A DNA stretch of 64,000 nucleotides from Curtobacterium sp. MCPF17_002 (GTDB taxonomy: Bacteria; Actinomycetota; Actinomycetes; Actinomycetales; Microbacteriaceae): contig NZ_CP126251.1 of the NCBI RefSeq assembly GCF_003234115.2, forward strand, positions 186,001-250,000. Direction: 5' to 3'. How positions within the stretch are numbered: the first letter of the stretch is position 1; every line of letters begins with the position of its first letter. The position numbers and the translations under genes were made by a program. The notes beneath the pieces were generated by a model that was not told the DNA's origin, ran no database searches, and was given only the letters and a program-made list of their open reading frames with translations. Below, one piece after another: positions 43,375-53,244 of this stretch.

Positions 43375-44152
43375 GTCCTGCTCCTTCGAACCCCAGGTCG
43401 GCGCTGATGTCCGCTGCGGTCGCCACGACGAGGGCGGCGAGCTCGTCCTCGCGCCCGACGAGTCGTTCCCGGAGCCCGCTGATCGAGACCGCCGCGACGA
43501 GCTCGCCCCGGTGGTTGAACACCGGGCTGCCGAAGGCCGCGATGCCGATCGTCACGTCCTGGTCGGAACGTGCGTACCCGCGGTCCCGCGTCGCGCGCAG
43601 TTCGGCGTCCAGGTCTGCCGCGGGCGGCACCGGGTACTGCTGATCGCCGCCGGCGAGGAGTTCGTCGACCACGGCGCGCCGTTCCCCCGTCGGCAGGGAC
43701 GCGAGGAGTGCCCGTGGCGCGCCACCCACGTGCAGCGGGAGCGAGTCGCCCACCTGCATGGCGACGGACCGGACGTCGTGTCCCTCGATGCGTTCGACGC
43801 AGACGGCACGGGTGCCGCGGCGGTAGCAGAGGAGTGCCGCCACGCCGGCCGTGGAGCGGAGCGCGCGCATGCGCGGGAGCGCCAGCCCGCGCACGTCGAG
43901 CGAGTCCTCGAGGACGCCGCCGATCTGCATGCACGCCAGTCCGAGGCGGTAGGTGCCGCGTGCCGGGGCGGGGTCGACCCAGCCCATCGCGATGAGGCTC
44001 TGCAGGAGGCGGTACGTCGAGCTCGTCGGCTCCTCGACCGCATCGGCGATCGCGCTCACGGTCAAGACCTTCGTCTCCGTGAGCGCGTCGATGATCGCAC
44101 CCGCCTTGCTGAGGATCTCGATCCCGCCGTCGTCGGCGGCCTCGTCTGCCAT
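43367..44152 (-). CDS. IclR family regulator (second of the pair)
   Basis: A 261-residue regulator. The HTH is LTVSAIADAVEEPTSSTYRLL (split, about residues 30-50), followed by an effector domain with DVTIGIAAFGSPVFNHRGELV. It shares architecture but limited sequence with the downstream IclR protein, so this is an old duplication or recruitment. It diverges from the transketolase-pckG-gap operon. The inverted repeat at 44208-44232 in the shared intergenic region is its likely site. Confidence 0.88.
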   Translation of the reverse strand: MADEAADDGGIEILSKAGAIIDALTETKVLTVSAIADAVEEPTSSTYRLLQSLIAMGWVDPAPARGTYRLGLACMQIGGVLEDSLDVRGLALPRMRALRSTAGVAALLCYRRGTRAVCVERIEGHDVRSVAMQVGDSLPLHVGGAPRALLASLPTGERRAVVDELLAGGDQQYPVPPAADLDAELRATRDRGYARSDQDVTIGIAAFGSPVFNHRGELVAAVSISGLRERLVGREDELAALVVATAADISADLGFEGAGRG

Positions 44153-44197
44153 GGAGCCATCCTTCCATGTCGGCAGTGTTCCCAGAATCTCACTCAG

Positions 44198-44232
44198 TAG
44201 ACACCTCGTTCACGGAGTGATAGTTTGTGAAC
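44198..44232 (+). promoter_or_regulatory. promoter of the transketolase operon with IclR-type operator
   Basis: -35 TAGACA (44198-44203), 17-bp spacer, -10 TAGTTT (44221-44226). An inverted repeat GTTCAC-N13-GTGAAC (44208-44213, 44227-44232) brackets the -10 box, a repressor-like position. Confidence 0.6.
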
Positions 44233-44258
44233 TCCACCGCAGAACGAAGGAGTCGGCC

Positions 44259-45149
44259 GTGACACGCAACGACGCGAGAGATGTCGAGCACCTGGAGACC
44301 GTTGCCCGAGAGGGGCGGTGGCGGGTCCTCGAGACGGTCGCCACCAGCAAGGCGGGACACATCGGTGGGCCGATGTCCGCGATGGACCTCATGGTGGCCC
44401 TCTACTTCCACCAGCTCCGGATCGACCCGGAACAGCCCCAGGACCCGGACCGTGACCGGTTCATCCTGTCGAAGGGGCACTCGGCCATCGGGTTGTACTC
44501 CGTCCTCGCGCTCCGGGGCTACTTCCCGGTCGAGGAGCTCGCCACGTTCGACCACGGCGACTCCCGGCTGCAGGGCCACCCGGACATGAAGCTCACCCCC
44601 GGCGTCGATTCGTCGACGGGCTCGCTCGGGCAGGGGCTCTCCGCCGGCTCCGGCATGGCCATCGCAGCGAAGATGCAGGGCAAGGACTTCCACACCTGGG
44701 TCGTGCTCGGAGACGGGGAGATCGAGGAGGGCATGGTCTGGGAGACCGTGATCTGCGCTCCCCGGTACGGCCTCGACAACCTCACTGCGATCATCGACCT
44801 GAACGGCCTGCAGCAGTACGGGTGGCCGTCGGGCGACCACGACCGGTACGACCGCAGCGAGCCGATGGGGCACGTCAACCTGCCTGCGGTGTTCCGCGGG
44901 TTCGGCTGGGACGTGATCGAGATCAACGGCCACGACTACGAGGAGATCCTCGACGCCTACGGCCGGGTCGACGCCGCCCGCGGCACGAGCGGCAAGCCGA
45001 CCGCGATCATCGCCCACACGGTGAAGGGCAACGGCGTCTCCTTCACCCGCGGCACCTTCAAGTGGCACAACGGGGTCCCGACCGACGAGCAGCTCGACCT
45101 CGCTCGCACGGAACTCCTCATCGAGCAGAAGACGGAGGCCCTCGCATGA
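44259..45149 (+). CDS. transketolase, N-terminal subunit
   Basis: A 296-residue half-transketolase carrying the ThDP-pyrophosphate domain. KAGHIGGPMSAMDLMVALYF (about residues 31-50), SKGHSAIGLYSVL, TGSLGQGLSAGSGMA and the ThDP motif GDGEIEEGMVWE near residue 152 are canonical. It needs the next gene's product to be complete. Split transketolases are common in catabolic clusters and can use special ketose donors (for example in apiose or sulfosugar pathways), so the substrate need not be the usual pentose phosphate. The GTG start has a GAAGGAG Shine-Dalgarno. Confidence 0.92.
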   Translation: MTRNDARDVEHLETVAREGRWRVLETVATSKAGHIGGPMSAMDLMVALYFHQLRIDPEQPQDPDRDRFILSKGHSAIGLYSVLALRGYFPVEELATFDHGDSRLQGHPDMKLTPGVDSSTGSLGQGLSAGSGMAIAAKMQGKDFHTWVVLGDGEIEEGMVWETVICAPRYGLDNLTAIIDLNGLQQYGWPSGDHDRYDRSEPMGHVNLPAVFRGFGWDVIEINGHDYEEILDAYGRVDAARGTSGKPTAIIAHTVKGNGVSFTRGTFKWHNGVPTDEQLDLARTELLIEQKTEALA

Positions 45150-46102
45150 AGGCTCAGCGCGCAGTGTGGGGCGACACCCTCACCGAACTCGCCGGCACCG
45201 ACGACCGCATCGTCGTGGTCGACGGCGACCTCGCCACCTCGACCATGGCGGTGACCTTCGCGAACGCGCACCCCGAGCGCTTCATCCAGGCCGGCATCGC
45301 CGAGCAGAACATGGTCGGCATCGCCTTCGGGATGTCGACGCTCGGGTACCGACCGTGGCTGTCGTCCTTCGGCGTGTTCCTGACGAACCGGGCGCTCGAC
45401 CAGGTCCGGATGCTGGTCTCGCAGACGAAGGCCCCCGTCCGGCTCGCGGCTTCCTACAGCGGTCTCCTCAACGGCGCGAGCGGCAAGACGCACCAGGACA
45501 TCGAGGACCTGTCGGTGATGCGTGCACTGCCGAACATGACGGTGCTCGCACCGGCCGACGAGACCGAGGCGGTGGCGGTCATCCGCTGGGCCGCCGACCA
45601 CGACGGACCGGTCTACCTCCGGATCGCACGGGACCCGGTCGCGGACGTCTTCGACAGCACGTACGAGTTCACGCTCGGCGCGCCGGTGCTGCTGCGGGAC
45701 GGTGACGGAGCGGGCACCGCGGACGTGACCGTCGTGTCGACCGGCGTGCAGACCTCACGGACCGTCGAGGCCGTGGCCGCGGTGGAAGCCGATGGTCGCC
45801 GTGTCCGGCACGTGCACCTGCCGACGATCAAACCGCTCGACGAGGACGCGCTCTGGGCGTCCCTCGACGGCGCGTCCGAGGTCGTCACGGTCGAGGAGCA
45901 CTCGGTCGTCGGCGGACTCGGTGACGTCGTCGCCGCGGTCCTCGCCGGCCACGCGAGCGGTGCCCGACTGACGAAGGTCGGCCTGGCCGACGCGTGGGCC
46001 GAGTCCGGCTCGAACGACTTCCTGCTCGACAAGTACGGCCTGTCGGCCGAACGCGTCGCCGGACGCATCCGTGACGTCCTGGGGGAGCGGGTGCCGTCAT
46101 GA
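45146..46102 (+). CDS. transketolase, C-terminal subunit
   Basis: A 318-residue partner subunit with the pyrimidine-binding domain ([19 protein letters not shown] near residue 50, where the Glu activates ThDP) and the C-terminal transketolase domain ([19 protein letters not shown] near residue 200). The ATG overlaps the upstream stop, so both halves are made in step. The next gene overlaps in the same way. Confidence 0.92.
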   Translation: MKAQRAVWGDTLTELAGTDDRIVVVDGDLATSTMAVTFANAHPERFIQAGIAEQNMVGIAFGMSTLGYRPWLSSFGVFLTNRALDQVRMLVSQTKAPVRLAASYSGLLNGASGKTHQDIEDLSVMRALPNMTVLAPADETEAVAVIRWAADHDGPVYLRIARDPVADVFDSTYEFTLGAPVLLRDGDGAGTADVTVVSTGVQTSRTVEAVAAVEADGRRVRHVHLPTIKPLDEDALWASLDGASEVVTVEEHSVVGGLGDVVAAVLAGHASGARLTKVGLADAWAESGSNDFLLDKYGLSAERVAGRIRDVLGERVPS

Positions 46103-47961
46103 GCATCGTCGACGCGGACACCGCCGCCCACGCTGCGTCGGCCCGCCCGGTGGTCGCCCCGGGACCCGGCCTGGAGGCCCTGCACCGGTGGGTGGGTCAG
46201 GTCGCGTCCCTGACGGAACCGGACCAGGTCGTCTGGTGCTCCGGCAGTGACGCCGAGAACCGCAGGCTGCTCGACGAGATGGTCGCCTCCGGCTCGATCG
46301 TCGCCCTCGACAGCGGGTTGCGGCCGGCCAGCTACCTCGCGCGGAGCGACCCGGCCGACGTCGCCCGCGTCGAGGACCGCACGTTCATCTGCTCCGCCAC
46401 GGAGCAGGACGCCGGGCCCACCAACAACTGGCGCGATCCCTCCGCCATGCGCGAGGAGCTCACGACACGGTTCGAGGGCTCGATGCGCGGTCGCACGATG
46501 TACGTCGTACCGTTCTCGATGGGTCCCGTCGGCGGTGCGATCTCCCAGGTCGGCGTACAGGTCACGGACTCGCCGTACGTCGTCGTCTCGACGCGGATCA
46601 TGACCCGCATGGGCGCCGACGCGCTCGCGCAGATCGGGCCCGACTCCGTCTGGGTCCCGGCGCTGCACACAGTGGGGATGCCGTTGGTCACCGGTGCCGA
46701 CACCCGGATCGAGGACGTGCCGTGGCCGTCCAACGCGACGAAGGTCATCGCGCACTTCCCGGAGACGCGGGAGATCTGGTCGTACGGGTCCGGCTACGGC
46801 GGCAACGCGCTGCTCGCGAAGAAGTGCTTCGCGCTGCGCATCGCCTCGGCCATGGCCCGCGAGGACGGCTGGCTCGCCGAGCACATGCTGCTCATCCGCG
46901 TCACGACACCGGCGGGCAAGGTGCTGCACGTCGCGGCCGCGTTCCCGTCGGCGTGCGGCAAGACGAACTTCGCGATGATGACCCCGACCCTGCCCGGCTG
47001 GAAGGTCGAGACCATCGGCGACGACATCGCGTGGCTCCGCCCCGGTGCGGACGGTCGCCTCTGGGCGATCAACCCCGAGGCCGGCTTCTTCGGGGTCGCT
47101 CCCGGCACCGGACCCGACACCAACCCGGCCGCGATGACGACGGTCCGGTCGAACACGGTCTTCACGAACGTCGCGATGACGCTGGACGGCGACGTCTGGT
47201 GGGAAGGCGCCTCCGACGAGCCGCCCGCCCACCTCATCGACTGGCGCGGGCAGCCCTGGACGCCGGACAGCGCGACGCCGGCGGCGCACCCGAACGCACG
47301 CTTCACGGTGGCGGCCGACCAGTGCCCGACGATCTCCGACGACTGGGACAGCCCGGACGGCGTGCCGATCGACGCGATCGTGTTCGGCGGACGACGAGCC
47401 ACCAACGTGCCGCTCGTCGCCGAGGCGGAGGACTGGGAACACGGCGTGTTCTTCGGCTCGACGATCTCGAGCGAGCAGACCGCTGCCGCCGAGGGGCCCG
47501 TCGGCGAACTCCGGCTCGATCCCTTCGCCATGCAGCCGTTCTGCGGGTACAACATGGCGGACCACTGGGCGCACTGGCTGGAGATCGGCGACCGCCTGGG
47601 ATCGAAGGCGCCCCGCGTGTTCCGGGTGAACTGGTTCCGGAAGTCGTCCGACGGCCGCTACCTCTGGCCGGGCTTCGGTGAGAACGTCCGCGTGCTCGAG
47701 TGGATCGCCGCTCGTCTCGACGGTGACGCCGACGTCCGGTGGAGTCCCGTCGGGGGTCTGCCGGGTGTGGGTGAGCTCGACCTCACGGGGCTCGACCTCG
47801 ACGGGTTCGCACTCGACCAGCTCTTCGCGGTCGACCCGGCCGCCTGGTCCGCAGAGGCCGAGCAGCTCCGGGCGCACTACGACCGGTTCGGGGACCGCGT
47901 CCCGGCCCGGCTGCGTGCCCGACTCGACCAGCTCGTCCGGCGACTCGAGGACGCGGCGTGA
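46099..47961 (+). CDS. pckG: phosphoenolpyruvate carboxykinase (GTP)
   Basis: A 620-residue enzyme of normal length for the GTP-dependent family, which converts oxaloacetate to phosphoenolpyruvate. The PEPCK P-loop with its reactive Cys is [15 protein letters not shown] near residues 280-294. [11 protein letters not shown] near residue 138, [19 protein letters not shown] near residue 231 and the [12 protein letters not shown] loop near residue 430 are all typical. The ATG overlaps the upstream stop. A pckG inside a sugar-catabolic, IclR-controlled operon is unusual; it is normally a stand-alone gene. Confidence 0.95.
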   Translation: MSIVDADTAAHAASARPVVAPGPGLEALHRWVGQVASLTEPDQVVWCSGSDAENRRLLDEMVASGSIVALDSGLRPASYLARSDPADVARVEDRTFICSATEQDAGPTNNWRDPSAMREELTTRFEGSMRGRTMYVVPFSMGPVGGAISQVGVQVTDSPYVVVSTRIMTRMGADALAQIGPDSVWVPALHTVGMPLVTGADTRIEDVPWPSNATKVIAHFPETREIWSYGSGYGGNALLAKKCFALRIASAMAREDGWLAEHMLLIRVTTPAGKVLHVAAAFPSACGKTNFAMMTPTLPGWKVETIGDDIAWLRPGADGRLWAINPEAGFFGVAPGTGPDTNPAAMTTVRSNTVFTNVAMTLDGDVWWEGASDEPPAHLIDWRGQPWTPDSATPAAHPNARFTVAADQCPTISDDWDSPDGVPIDAIVFGGRRATNVPLVAEAEDWEHGVFFGSTISSEQTAAAEGPVGELRLDPFAMQPFCGYNMADHWAHWLEIGDRLGSKAPRVFRVNWFRKSSDGRYLWPGFGENVRVLEWIAARLDGDADVRWSPVGGLPGVGELDLTGLDLDGFALDQLFAVDPAAWSAEAEQLRAHYDRFGDRVPARLRARLDQLVRRLEDAA

Positions 47962-49424
47962 GCACCGAGGCCGAACACACCGACGCCGAGCTCTGGGACG
48001 ACTGGAACGCGCAGCTCGAGCTCGCCGAGGAGATGATCCCGATCATCGGCCGACTGCACCGCCGGGACGGCGTGGTCGCCGGCATCCACGGCCGCCGACT
48101 CGTCAACCGCTCCGCCATCGAGATCGTCAAGGCCCACCGGTTCGCCCGGCACGTCGACGGCGAACCGCTGCCCCTGACGGAGTCGCTCGCGATCCTGCGG
48201 GTGATCGACGCCCTCGGCAGCGGGCCGGCGGCACTGGACCTCGGCGCGCTGGCGGCGCACGTCCGGACGCCGTCGGGAGCGCCCACGGCCGATCGGATCG
48301 CGGCCCAGCTGCGAGCAGCAGGCGAGGGCGGTCCGCTGCCGGTGACGGACGTCGTGCTCTACGGCTTCGGGCGCATCGGCCGGCTGCTCGCCCGCATCCT
48401 CATCTCGCACCGGTCCCAGGCGAGCGGCCTCCGGCTCCGTGCGATCGTGGTGCGCGAGGCGACCGGGCCGGACGACCTCGTCAAGCGTGCGAGCCTGCTC
48501 CGCCGGGACTCGGTGCACGGTCCCTTCGACGGGACGATCACCGTGGACGAGGCCGCCCAGGCGATCATCGCCAACGGCACCAGGATCGTCGTGATCCGGG
48601 CGTCCGACCCAGCGGAGATCGACTACACCGCGTACGGCATCGACGACGCCGTCATCGTGGACAACACCGGCCGCTGGCGGACCGACGAGCAGCTCCGACG
48701 ACACCTCGTGTCGCCGGGCGCATCGCGCGTGCTCCTCACCGCACCCGGCACGGGATCCGTCCCGAACGTCGTCCAGGGGATCAACGGCGCCGCAGCCGAG
48801 GACGCGGACGTCGTCGCGGCGGCCTCGTGCACGACGAACGCCGTCGCACCCGTCCTCGCGGCGCTCGACGCCGAGTACGGGATCGTGCGCGGGCACATCG
48901 AGACCGTGCACTCGTTCACGAACGACCAGAACCTGACCGACAACTTCCACAAGGCAGACCGACGCGGTCGCGCCGCGCCGCTCAACATGGTGATCACCGA
49001 GACCGGTGCCGCGCGGGCCGTCGCGGAGGCGGTCCCGGCACTGGACGGCAAGCTGACCGCGAGCGCCATCCGTGTGCCGACGCCGGACGTGTCGCTCGCG
49101 ATCCTGAACCTGCGCCTCGGGCGTCCGGCCGATCGTGACGGCGTCAACGCCTTCCTCCGGAGCGTGTCGCTGACGTCGGCGCTCCGCTCGCAGGTCGACT
49201 ACGTCGAGTCACCGGAGTTCGTGTCGTCCGACGTCCTGGGGTCGCGGTTCGCCGGCGTGGTCGACGGTCTCGCGACGCAGGCGAACGACGAGGACGTCGT
49301 CCTCTACGTCTGGTACGACAACGAGTTCGGGTACTCCTACCAGGTGGTCCGGGTGCTGGAGACGATGAGCCGCGCGCGTCCGGTGCCCGTGCCCGGGCCA
49401 CGAGAGCTCGCGATCACGACCTGA
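47958..49424 (+). CDS. glyceraldehyde-3-phosphate dehydrogenase, long GapB type
   Basis: A 488-residue GAPDH. The first 128 residues are an extra helical domain, after which the Rossmann motif [17 protein letters not shown] begins near residue 132. The catalytic Cys lies in [10 protein letters not shown] at residue 291, and the ending [17 protein letters not shown] is canonical. Its length matches the long actinobacterial form (about 480 residues, as in C. glutamicum GapB), which works in the gluconeogenic direction. The GTG start overlaps the pckG stop. It is the last of four translationally coupled genes. Confidence 0.9.
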   Translation: MSTEAEHTDAELWDDWNAQLELAEEMIPIIGRLHRRDGVVAGIHGRRLVNRSAIEIVKAHRFARHVDGEPLPLTESLAILRVIDALGSGPAALDLGALAAHVRTPSGAPTADRIAAQLRAAGEGGPLPVTDVVLYGFGRIGRLLARILISHRSQASGLRLRAIVVREATGPDDLVKRASLLRRDSVHGPFDGTITVDEAAQAIIANGTRIVVIRASDPAEIDYTAYGIDDAVIVDNTGRWRTDEQLRRHLVSPGASRVLLTAPGTGSVPNVVQGINGAAAEDADVVAAASCTTNAVAPVLAALDAEYGIVRGHIETVHSFTNDQNLTDNFHKADRRGRAAPLNMVITETGAARAVAEAVPALDGKLTASAIRVPTPDVSLAILNLRLGRPADRDGVNAFLRSVSLTSALRSQVDYVESPEFVSSDVLGSRFAGVVDGLATQANDEDVVLYVWYDNEFGYSYQVVRVLETMSRARPVPVPGPRELAITT

Positions 49425-49576
49425 TCGCGACGAGCGCGTCCCTCTGCGGAGTCTCCTGTGGTGGGGGAAGGGCGCGCTCCGAGGGAGGGGGCAGCGCCCC
49501 GCAGTCCGCCTCCTCCCTCACACCCACCAGCGACGGCGACGCGCACCGACGGCGACGCGCTCCGGCGGGCTCCGCC

Positions 49577-50743
49577 TCAGGCGCCCAACGGGTGCGGGTA
49601 CTCGGCAGCCCGTCCCTGGAACTCGAGGATCGCGCGGTTGTGGACGTGACCGTCCTCGATCTCGATCGCTCGCCGGATCGTGTCGGAGTCAGCCCACGAC
49701 GACGGGCCCGCCATCACGGTGCGGAGGAACGGCATCAGCGCCTCGCTGATCTCCCACGTGGCGGAGTTCCAGAGCAACGACGGGCTGTGGTCGACCGCGT
49801 AGTAGTTGGTGGAGTCCCCGACGGTGATCATCGGCTCGGCGAACGACGTGGGTCGCGCCCACTCGAAGCCCATCCCCTCGTCGATGGAGACGTCGACGAT
49901 GAGGCTGCCGGGCCGGAACGCGCCGAGGTCCTCGGTGCGGAGGTAGGTCAGGGGTGCGTTCGGGTCCTGCAGGGTGCAGTTCACGACGATGTCGTTCTCG
50001 GCCAGGTACGGCGCCAGCGGTACCGGGCCGTCCTCCGTCTTGACCGTGGAGTCGAACGGCTCGTGGTCGTCGTGCCCGAACTGCAGGATGTCGACGGACG
50101 GGATGGGAGAACCGACGGCCGCGATGTCGCGGTTGGTCAGGACGCGCACGTCGTGGATCCCGTGCGCGTTCAACGCGGTGACGGCGCCGCGGGCGGTGGC
50201 GCCGAAGCCGATGACGACGGCGGTGAGTCGACGGCCGTAGTCACCGGTCGACCCGCAGAGCTGCAGGCCGTGGATGACGGAGCAGTAGCCGGCCATCTCG
50301 TTGTTCTTGTGGAACACGTGCAGTCCGAACCCGCCGTCCTCGCGCCAGTGGTTCATCGACTCCCACGCGATCAGGGTCAGGCGCTTGTCGATGGCGAGTT
50401 GCGTCAGGTCGGGGTTCTGCACGCAGTGCGGCCAGCCCCAGAGCACCTGCCCGTCGCGCAGCTCGGCGAGGTCCTCGGTCTGGGGCTTCGGGAAGAGGAC
50501 GACGTCGGACCTGGCGATGATCTCGTCACGCCCGGCCAGGGGGCCGACGAGTGGTTCGAGCTGGTCGTCGGTGAGGCCGAAGTGGCGGCCGTACCCGCGC
50601 TCGAAGGTCATCGCCGCCCGCAGGTCCGGGTCGATGCGCTCGAGGTGCGCGGGGTGGATCGGCAGGCGACGTTCGTCGGCCTTCCGGGAGTCCGCCAGCA
50701 CGCCGAGGTGGAGCAGGTCGCGTGCTGGTGCAGTTTCGGTCAT
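49577..50743 (-). CDS. alanine dehydrogenase / N5-(carboxyethyl)ornithine synthase-like enzyme
   Basis: A 388-residue protein with the AlaDH/PNT N-terminal domain (LGVLADSRKADERRLPIHP, residues 13-31; MTFERGYGRHFGLTD near residue 45) and a Rossmann domain (VVIGFGATARGAVTALNAHG near residue 178). The sequence is closer to N5-(carboxyethyl)ornithine synthase-type enzymes than to standard alanine dehydrogenases, and longer than the roughly 313-residue lactococcal one. It may join pyruvate or a 2-oxo acid to an amino acid with NADPH. The ATG follows TAGAGT by five bases (near-leaderless). It is convergent with the GAPDH gene; the 152-bp gap between them holds only weak hairpins and a short CGACGGCGACGCGC repeat. 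Confidence 0.65.
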   Translation of the reverse strand: MTETAPARDLLHLGVLADSRKADERRLPIHPAHLERIDPDLRAAMTFERGYGRHFGLTDDQLEPLVGPLAGRDEIIARSDVVLFPKPQTEDLAELRDGQVLWGWPHCVQNPDLTQLAIDKRLTLIAWESMNHWREDGGFGLHVFHKNNEMAGYCSVIHGLQLCGSTGDYGRRLTAVVIGFGATARGAVTALNAHGIHDVRVLTNRDIAAVGSPIPSVDILQFGHDDHEPFDSTVKTEDGPVPLAPYLAENDIVVNCTLQDPNAPLTYLRTEDLGAFRPGSLIVDVSIDEGMGFEWARPTSFAEPMITVGDSTNYYAVDHSPSLLWNSATWEISEALMPFLRTVMAGPSSWADSDTIRRAIEIEDGHVHNRAILEFQGRAAEYPHPLGA

Positions 50744-50788
50744 GGTGCACTCTACGGCGGGACGATCCGTGTCCGAGTCCCGCTCAGC

Positions 50789-51787
50789 TCACGTGGACTG
50801 CCGCGGCACCAGGAAGCAGTCCACGGTCCGGACGCCGCCCTCGACGTGTTCGCCCTGGATGATCCGCATCATCAGGTCGGCAGCCTGGCGCCCGACCTCC
50901 CGCAGGTTGAGGTCCACCGAGGTGATGCTCGGCCGCGCCGCGTCCGTGATGACGCTCCAGTTGTCGACGCCGACGACGCCGACCTGGGTCGGCACGACGA
51001 TCCCGTTGTCGCGCAGGCAGTCCACGACGCCGCGGGCGATCTGGTCGCTCGCGCAGAAGACCCCGTCGAACTCGGTCCCGAGCAGGCGCGCGGCGGCTTC
51101 GTACCCCCAGCGTTCGCTCCACTCGCCGTACAGTGCGTCGCCACCGGCGAGGGTGGCGCCGGCGGCGGCGATCGCGCGCTTCGCGCTGTCGACGCGGTGC
51201 CTGGTCGCCGTGTGCCGGCGCGCTCCGGCGATCACGGCGATGGAGCGTCGCCCGGAGCCGACGAGGTGGTCGATCGCGCGCGCGGCCCCGGCTTCGTCGT
51301 CGGGGACGATCGAGACGTCGTCCGGGTCGGTCGAGGGGGAGAGCGCGTAGACGGCCGGCACCTTGAGGAGCTCGGTGATCGAGGTGCGCGGGTCGCTGGA
51401 GCGCCCGGTCACGACGATGCCGTCGACGTGCTGGTTGAGGAACGTCTGCACGTAGTGCTGCTCGCGGATCGGGTCGCCACGGCTCTCGGCGAGCAGCATC
51501 GAGACCTCGCCGGGCCCGAAGGTGTCCTCGGCTCCGGTGAGGATCGGGATGGTGAACCGGCCGTAGGCGTCGGTGGAGAGCACGCCGACGAGGAAGGACC
51601 GGCCTGGAGGCGCGCCCCGCGTCCCGGTGCGCACGGCCAGTCCCAGCTCGGTCGCCGCTGCGGCGACGCGCCGTCGCGTGTCCTCGGCGATCTGGCCCCG
51701 GCCGTTGAGGACCTTCGACACCGTGCCGACGGACACGCCCACCTGGGCCGCGACGTCCGCGAGTGTCACCTGCCGCCGCATCACCAT
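50789..51787 (-). CDS. LacI family regulator of the GH127/ABC operon
   Basis: A 332-residue regulator with the HTH VTLADVAAQVGVSVGTVSKVL (split, about residues 7-27) and a type-1 periplasmic-like sensor domain ending in SVDLNLREVGRQAADLMMR. The ATG at 51787 has a GGAGG Shine-Dalgarno at eight bases; a long in-frame extension upstream is rejected because it would cover the operator region. It diverges from the sugar-binding lipoprotein gene and probably controls both directions through the CGGCAA-type sites. Confidence 0.88.
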   Translation of the reverse strand: MVMRRQVTLADVAAQVGVSVGTVSKVLNGRGQIAEDTRRRVAAAATELGLAVRTGTRGAPPGRSFLVGVLSTDAYGRFTIPILTGAEDTFGPGEVSMLLAESRGDPIREQHYVQTFLNQHVDGIVVTGRSSDPRTSITELLKVPAVYALSPSTDPDDVSIVPDDEAGAARAIDHLVGSGRRSIAVIAGARRHTATRHRVDSAKRAIAAAGATLAGGDALYGEWSERWGYEAAARLLGTEFDGVFCASDQIARGVVDCLRDNGIVVPTQVGVVGVDNWSVITDAARPSITSVDLNLREVGRQAADLMMRIIQGEHVEGGVRTVDCFLVPRQST

Positions 51788-51820
51788 CGGGGTCGCCTCC
51801 GCAGCGCTGTGTGTTCCATT

Positions 51821-51912
51821 CGGCAAACCTTGCCGTACCGCGGTCGCCATGTCCAGCATTGACACGCGCTTCCCGGCGCACGTATGGTCGGCAACAACAG
51901 CAAAACTTGCCG
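51821..51912. promoter_or_regulatory. divergent control region: promoter and two LacI operators
   Basis: Operator 1 CGGCAAACCTTGCCG (51821-51835) is a perfect 6-3-6 palindrome near the regulator gene. The plus-strand promoter is TTGACA (51859-51864), 18 bp, TATGGT (51883-51888). Operator 2 CAGCAAAACTTGCCG (51898-51912) lies just after the predicted start site. Centres are 77 bp apart. Confidence 0.8.
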
Positions 51913-51945
51913 CAACGATGCGGCAAGGACGTCGAGGAGATGACG

Positions 51946-53244
51946 ATGAAGACATCGACCATGCGGCGGGTCGCGGTCGCGACCGCCGGACTGACGATCG
52001 CCGCGCTGGCGCTCGCCGGCTGTTCGTCCAGCGGGACCGCCGACGACGGTGGCGGCTCCGGCAAGGGCACGATCACGCTCTGGCAGCGGGACGGCGGCGT
52101 CGACCTCACCGACCAGGTGAAGGCCTACGAGAAGGCGAACCCCGGCGTCACCGTGAAGGTCTCGACCATCCAGGCGGACCAGTACCTCACCAAGCTCGCG
52201 AACTCGGCCCGGGCGGGCTCCGTGCCGGACCTCGTCAGCTTCGACATCGTGAACACCCCGCTCCTCGCCACCCAGGGGCTGCTCGCCGACGTGACGAGCA
52301 AGGTCAAGAGCTTGTCCGACAAGGGCGACCTCGCACCGGCCGGCGTGGAGATCGGGACGCTCGACGGCAAGAACTACGGCCTGCCCGTGGCGCTGACCGG
52401 CTCGCAGATGTTCTGGAACAAGTCGCTCTTCACGAAGGCGGGGCTCGACCCCGAGAAGCCGCCGACGACCCTCGCCGAGGTCAAGGCCGCGGCGCAGAAG
52501 ATCCAGGCGCTCGGCGGCGGTGTCAGCGGGTTCTCCACCATCGGCGGCGTCGGGCAGGCGTGGACCGGGTTCCCGAGCGCGTGGGCGAAGGGCGGCAGCG
52601 TCCTCACCGCCGCGGGGAAGAAGCAGAAGGCGGACTTCACGAGTTCCGAACTGGTCGGCATGGTCGGCTGGTACCAGGACATGTGGAAGTCGGGCCTCAT
52701 GCAGAAGACCGACGAGCCGAACCAGGACCCGGGCAACGTCGGCTCCGAGAACGCGCTCAACGGCAAGGTCGGGATCGTCTTCAGCGGGGCGAACGTGCTC
52801 ACGGCGAAGAAGGACCAGTTCGGCAGCAACGTCGGGATCCCGGGCGTGGACGGCGGCTCTGGGTCGTTCCTCGGCGGCGACGAGATCGGCATGACCGCCG
52901 GGGCGAAGAACCCCGACGGCGGCTGGAAGCTCATGAAGTGGCTCGTCAGCTCCGAGGACGCCGCGAAGATCGACCTCTCGCAGGGGTGGATCGCGCCGGA
53001 CCTCGCGATCGCGAAGGAACTCGCCACCGACGACTGGTCGAAGGACATCGTCGCGACGCTCGCGATCGGCAAGCTCCCGAAGAGCATCGCCTACAACGCG
53101 GTGATCAACGACCCGAACGGGCCGTGGGCGCAGCAGTCCCAGAAGGTCATCTTCCAGGGCGCCGACCCCGAGGCCGCACTGCAGTCCGCGCAGAAGCAGG
53201 CGGACGGCCTCATCGAGCAGGCGTACAGCCAGGTCGGACAGTGA
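51946..53244 (+). CDS. sugar-binding lipoprotein (CUT1 ABC transporter)
   Basis: A 432-residue extracellular solute-binding protein (family 1). The signal peptide ends in LALAGC, so Cys near residue 24 is lipidated. The mature part has TITLWQRDGGVDLTDQVKAYEKANPGV-type opening (shown in part), SVPDLVSFDIVNTPLLA, and MFWNKSLFTKAGLDPEKPPTT, standard for oligosaccharide-binding subunits. The ATG at 51946 is seven bases after GAGGAG; an ATG at 51940 is too close to it. It is the first gene of a four-gene coupled operon with two permeases and a GH127 enzyme. The shared ATPase is likely encoded elsewhere. Confidence 0.92.
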   Translation: MKTSTMRRVAVATAGLTIAALALAGCSSSGTADDGGGSGKGTITLWQRDGGVDLTDQVKAYEKANPGVTVKVSTIQADQYLTKLANSARAGSVPDLVSFDIVNTPLLATQGLLADVTSKVKSLSDKGDLAPAGVEIGTLDGKNYGLPVALTGSQMFWNKSLFTKAGLDPEKPPTTLAEVKAAAQKIQALGGGVSGFSTIGGVGQAWTGFPSAWAKGGSVLTAAGKKQKADFTSSELVGMVGWYQDMWKSGLMQKTDEPNQDPGNVGSENALNGKVGIVFSGANVLTAKKDQFGSNVGIPGVDGGSGSFLGGDEIGMTAGAKNPDGGWKLMKWLVSSEDAAKIDLSQGWIAPDLAIAKELATDDWSKDIVATLAIGKLPKSIAYNAVINDPNGPWAQQSQKVIFQGADPEAALQSAQKQADGLIEQAYSQVGQ

